Of a stretch of DNA of 8,431 nucleotides, positions 5,720 through 8,431 are shown in pieces; the stretch's first letter is position 1, and every line of letters begins with the position of its first letter. Made by a program: the position numbers and the translations under genes. The notes under the pieces were generated by a model. The model had not been told where the DNA came from. It ran no database searches and saw nothing but the letters and a program-made list of their open reading frames with translations. Source of the stretch: Candidatus Bipolaricaulota bacterium (lineage in GTDB: Bacteria > Bipolaricaulota > Bipolaricaulia > RBG-16-55-9); the NCBI GenBank assembly GCA_027021605.1, contig JALUUA010000212.1:1-8431 (forward strand). The letters run 5' to 3'.

Positions 5720-8218
5720 CTAGGAACGGGGCTCATCCTCCGCCGGGGGCTCGGGCGGGGGCGGGCCGGGTTCGGGCTCTCTTTTGACCCTTCGGCCCTT
5801 GGGGCGCTTTTTGGGTTCCTCCTCCCGCGGCGGCTCCTCCAGGGCCTCCATCAGCTCCCGCAGCCGCTTGTCCACCAAGTAGTTGACGGTCCCCTCGGGG
5901 AATTTGCCGTCGGGGCCGCGCTCGCCCGCGGGCACGCCCGTGAGGATCTCGATCCCCTCGTCGATGGTCTCGACCGCCCAGATGTGGAACTCTCCCCGGC
6001 GGACGGCCTCCACCACGTCCTCGCGCAGCATGAGGTGGCGCACGTTGCTCTTGGGGATCATCACCCCCTGCTCGCCCGTGAGCCCCTTCGCCTTGCACAC
6101 GTCGAAGAAGCCCTCGATCTTCTCGTTCACCCCGCCGATGGCCTGCACCTGGCCGTGCTGGTTCACGGAGCCCGTAACGGCAATCCCCTGCTTGAGGGGC
6201 AGCCCCGATAGCGCCGAGAGGAGCGCGTACAGCTCCGTGGAGGAGGCGCTGTCCCCCTCCACCCCCTCGTAGCTCTGCTCGAACACGAGACGCGCCGCGA
6301 GCGAGAGGGGCTTGTCCTGGGCGTATTTGTTCGAGAGGTAGCCTCCCAGGATCATCACGCCTTTGCTGTGAATGGGGCCCGCCAGCTCCACCTCCCGCTC
6401 GATGTCGATGATCCCCTCCCGCCCCGGGCCGACGCTGGCCGTGATCCGTACGGGTTTTCCGAACTCGTAGTCCCCCAGCATCAGCACGGAGAGGCCGTTT
6501 ACCCGCCCCACGGCCTCCCCCTCCACGTCGATCAGCAGCGTCCCCTGCTCGATCAGCTCCCGGATGCGCTCCTGGATGAGGCTTGCCCGATAAACTTTCT
6601 CGTCCAGGGCCCTCTGGACGTGCGCCCGGGTGATGTAGCCGGAGCCCTCCCGGTCGGCCCAGTAGTTCGCCTCCCGCACGAGATCGCTGATGACCCCGAA
6701 GTGGGTGGAGAGCTTCTCCCGGTCGCCCGCCAGCCGCGCCGCGTGCTCCAAGATCTTTTCCACGGCCCCGCGGTCCAGGTGCTTAATCTTTTCCTTCTGA
6801 CAGAGGGTGCACAGGAACGCCACGAAGTCTCGGATGTTCTCCTCGGTGGCGTCCATCTGGGTGTCGAAGTCGGCGCGCACCTTGAAGAGCTCGGGGAAGT
6901 CCTCGTCGTAGAGGTACAGCAAATAGTAGAACAGGGGCCGGCCCACCAAAATGACCTTGGCGGAGAAGGGGATCGGCTGAGGACGCAGGCTCTTGGCCGT
7001 CATGAACCCCAAGCGCTCCCCCAGCTCCTCGACCTGGATCTCCCGGTTGCGAAGCGCGCGCTTCAGCCCGTCCCAGCTGAAGAGGTTGCGCAGGACGTCC
7101 TCGACGGGGAGCACGAGGTACCCTCCGTTGGCCCGATGCAAGGAGCCGGGCTTGATCAGGGTGAAGTCCGTGTAGAGGGTCCCAAACTGGGTCTCCTTCT
7201 CGATCCGCCCGAAGAGGTTGTGGTAGCTGGGGTTGTACTCCACCACCACGGGGGCGCCCTCCTGGGCGCCGTTGTCCACCAGCACGTTGACTTGATACTT
7301 GCGGAAGGGGAGGTCCTGGAGCCAGGGCAGCGGCGGCCCCCCCGCCGTCCCGCCCCCGCCGGAAGCAGGGGCCTCCCCGCCCTTGAAGGTCTCGATGTTC
7401 TCCAAGATGTCCTTTTGGACCTCTTGGAGATATTCGACGACCTCCGGCAGGTCTTTGTACTTCTCCACGAGGTCGTCCACCAGGTCCCCCACCAGGAAGA
7501 GGGCGACTTGCTGGTCGAGCTCTTGGAGCTTCTGCTGGGTCTCCCTCTCCAGGCGACGAAGCTCCTTCATGGTCGCTTTGAGTTCGTTCTGGAGGGCCTC
7601 GCGGCGGCGCTGCAGTTCCTCGCGCTCCTCCTTGGGGAGGGCGTTGAACTCCGCGTCGCTCAGGGGCCGCCCGCCCCGCAGCGGGATCAGAAGGACGCCG
7701 AGGGGGGTCGCCTGGAGGGCGAACCCGGCGAGGGTGGCCCGCTGGCTCAGCTCCTGGAAGCGCCGCTCCCGCTCCTTGTTGAGGGCGCTTAGGATCTCGT
7801 CGCGCTTGGCGTGGTACTCGTCGCTCTCGAAGGCCCGGGGGATCTCGCGGCGGACGTGCTCGATGAGCTGGCGCATGTCCCGCTGCAGCTCCCGCCCCTT
7901 GCCCGGGGGCAGCCGCAGCGCCTTGGGCTGGTAGGGGTCCTGGAAGTTGTTGACGTAGCACCAGTCGGAGGGGGTCTCCTTGCGCTTGGCCAGCTCCTCC
8001 AGGAAGGCCGTCACCGCCGTCATCTTCCCGATCCCCGGCGGCCCCGCCACGTAGGTGTTAAACCCCACGGACCCGATGTCGAGCCCGAATCTTAAGGCCC
8101 GCACCGCCCGCTCCTGGCCGATGATCCCCTCCAACGGGGGGAACTCCTCCGTGGTCTCGATCCCCAAGGCTTCCAGATCAAAGGTCCGGCGAAGCTCTTC
8201 CGGCGAAAGCTCCCTCAT
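5720..8218 (-). CDS. Lon-like ATP-dependent protease (AAA_32 plus Lon proteolytic domain)
   Basis: An 832-residue protein of the Lon-related family with an AAA_32 ATPase and a C-terminal Lon protease domain, expected to degrade proteins in the cytoplasm. Order: N-terminal IIGQERAVRALRFGLDI (32-48), P-loop AGPPGIGKMT (58-67), a long helical, partly coiled-coil insertion (about 110-280), a Gly-rich linker (280-295), the rest of the ATPase with VILVGRPLFYYLLYLYDEDFPELF (422-445), then the protease domain (about 560-765). The Ser-Lys dyad is Ser657 in EGDSASS and Lys700 in GGVNEKIEGFF. A Lys/Arg-, Pro- and Glu-rich tail (about 795-832) looks disordered. The residue after the P-loop lysine is Met, not Thr/Ser. 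There is no LAN substrate domain as in LonA. The ATG at 8218 is fixed by an in-frame TAA two codons upstream; the ribosome binding site is weak (GGGGG about 10 bases away). It is not clpP- or lonA-linked here. Confidence 0.92.
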   Translation of the reverse strand: MRELSPEELRRTFDLEALGIETTEEFPPLEGIIGQERAVRALRFGLDIGSVGFNTYVAGPPGIGKMTAVTAFLEELAKRKETPSDWCYVNNFQDPYQPKALRLPPGKGRELQRDMRQLIEHVRREIPRAFESDEYHAKRDEILSALNKERERRFQELSQRATLAGFALQATPLGVLLIPLRGGRPLSDAEFNALPKEEREELQRRREALQNELKATMKELRRLERETQQKLQELDQQVALFLVGDLVDDLVEKYKDLPEVVEYLQEVQKDILENIETFKGGEAPASGGGGTAGGPPLPWLQDLPFRKYQVNVLVDNGAQEGAPVVVEYNPSYHNLFGRIEKETQFGTLYTDFTLIKPGSLHRANGGYLVLPVEDVLRNLFSWDGLKRALRNREIQVEELGERLGFMTAKSLRPQPIPFSAKVILVGRPLFYYLLYLYDEDFPELFKVRADFDTQMDATEENIRDFVAFLCTLCQKEKIKHLDRGAVEKILEHAARLAGDREKLSTHFGVISDLVREANYWADREGSGYITRAHVQRALDEKVYRASLIQERIRELIEQGTLLIDVEGEAVGRVNGLSVLMLGDYEFGKPVRITASVGPGREGIIDIEREVELAGPIHSKGVMILGGYLSNKYAQDKPLSLAARLVFEQSYEGVEGDSASSTELYALLSALSGLPLKQGIAVTGSVNQHGQVQAIGGVNEKIEGFFDVCKAKGLTGEQGVMIPKSNVRHLMLREDVVEAVRRGEFHIWAVETIDEGIEILTGVPAGERGPDGKFPEGTVNYLVDKRLRELMEALEEPPREEEPKKRPKGRRVKREPEPGPPPPEPPAEDEPRS

Positions 8219-8245
8219 AGTTTAGGCCCCCTTTTCGTGCTCTAC

Positions 8246-8275
8246 AGGGTACGCCAGCGGTGGGCGCTCGGGCAA
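8246..8275 (-). promoter_or_regulatory. Candidate promoter of the Lon-like gene
   Basis: Minus strand TTGCCC (8275-8270) and TACCCT (8251-8246) are 18 bases apart in the 83-base gap upstream of the gene, leaving a leader of about 20 bases. The -10 match is only moderate. Readthrough from the upstream membrane-protein gene is an alternative. I see no heat-shock operator of the CIRCE type in the gap. Confidence 0.3.
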
Positions 8276-8284
8276 CTTTCCTTA

Positions 8285-8308
8285 CCCCTACCCTTCCCTG
8301 CCTACCCC
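8285..8308 (-). other. G-quadruplex-type motif across the end of the upstream gene
   Basis: On the minus strand four G tracts follow one another: GGGG (8308-8305), GGG (8298-8296), GGG (8293-8291) and GGGG (8288-8285), with loops of 6, 2 and 2 bases. This satisfies the G3+N1-7 rule. It covers the stop codon at 8304-8302 and would be in the RNA between the two genes. The opposite strand has its own G-rich stretch at 8317-8334. Confidence 0.5.
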
Positions 8309-8431
8309 TGCGTGCCGGGAGGGGGAGAGGGGGGCGCCTGCTTCCTCTCCACGCGGCGGATGCCCTCCAAAACCAAGAGGACGAGCACCGTGGCCGAGAC
8401 CGCAAGCAGATAAGCCCCCACGCCGACGGCC
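8302..8431 (-). CDS. C-terminal end of a membrane protein, possibly MgtC/SapB family
   Basis: The last 42 codons and a TAG stop (8304-8302) of a gene that enters from the right edge. The peptide starts AVGVGAYLLAVSATVLVLLV and continues LEGIRRVERK, one hydrophobic helix with a positively charged end, then a Pro-rich tail QAPPSPPPGTQG. The pattern of a Gly/Ala-rich helix followed by a Val/Leu-rich helix and an R-R-x-E-R end resembles the last membrane segment before the cytoplasmic part of MgtC/SapB proteins, often annotated as Mg-transport related. With so little sequence the family is a guess; the membrane nature is solid. It lies 83 bases upstream of the Lon-like gene on the same strand. 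Confidence 0.6.
   Translation of the reverse strand, partial: AVGVGAYLLAVSATVLVLLVLEGIRRVERKQAPPSPPPGTQG

Noticed and set aside
6368..7792. 474-residue plus-strand open frame inside the Lon-like gene
   Set aside because: It is fully contained in the complement of a strongly supported protease gene, and its His/Leu/Val-rich content is the usual reverse-strand shadow.
8178..8405. 75-residue minus-strand open frame at the right edge
   Set aside because: A different frame there gives a clear membrane helix and stop; this one is Arg/Pro-rich and overlaps the start of the Lon-like gene.
1..8431. Search for a defence system, CRISPR array, insertion sequence, tRNA or rRNA
   Set aside because: I found no array of direct repeats, transposase motif, terminal inverted repeats, tRNA-like cloverleaf or rRNA segment; the only toxin-antitoxin trace is the hicB/hicA remnant.

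Overview
The window is GC-rich, tightly packed bacterial DNA, with genes mostly on the minus strand and gaps under 100 bases. The gene content (an M42 metallopeptidase, an AAA_32-type Lon-like protease, a Thermus-like 2-amino-3-ketobutyrate CoA ligase, a short HicB) and the GC-rich coding sequence fit a thermophilic or deep-branching bacterium. No marker here fixes the phylum, and that reading is an inference.

Layout, left to right. (1) 1-609, minus: the N-terminal 203 codons of a PurM-like AIR synthase that runs off the left edge, behind a good promoter almost touching its start codon. (2) 660-2102, minus: a likely transcription unit of M42 aminopeptidase, a short HicB antitoxin, and what looks like the 3' stump of a hicA toxin gene. 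(3) 2132-3945, minus: a DUF58 protein and a small multi-pass membrane protein, translationally coupled by a GTGA overlap. (4) 3946-4034: an 89-base divergent promoter region. (5) 4035-5231, plus: kbl (glycine C-acetyltransferase), the only plus-strand gene. (6) 5238-5663, minus: an Rrf2-family regulator with an IscR-like Cys/Cys/Cys/His set, convergent with kbl, its promoter carrying a dyad between the -35 and -10 boxes. (7) 5720-8218, minus: a large AAA_32/Lon-like protease. (8) 8302-8431, minus: the C-terminal end of a membrane protein resembling the MgtC/SapB family, followed by a G-quadruplex-type motif.

The genes are mostly housekeeping: purine synthesis, amino-acid and peptide turnover, envelope-linked DUF58 function, regulated proteolysis and a redox or Fe-S responsive regulator. 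They do not form one pathway. I see no convincing new multi-gene system, mobile element, CRISPR array, tRNA or rRNA. The points most worth a second look are the decayed hicBA locus, the probable leaderless promoters of purM and the Rrf2 gene, the Rrf2 autoregulatory dyad and the G-rich motifs near the right edge.
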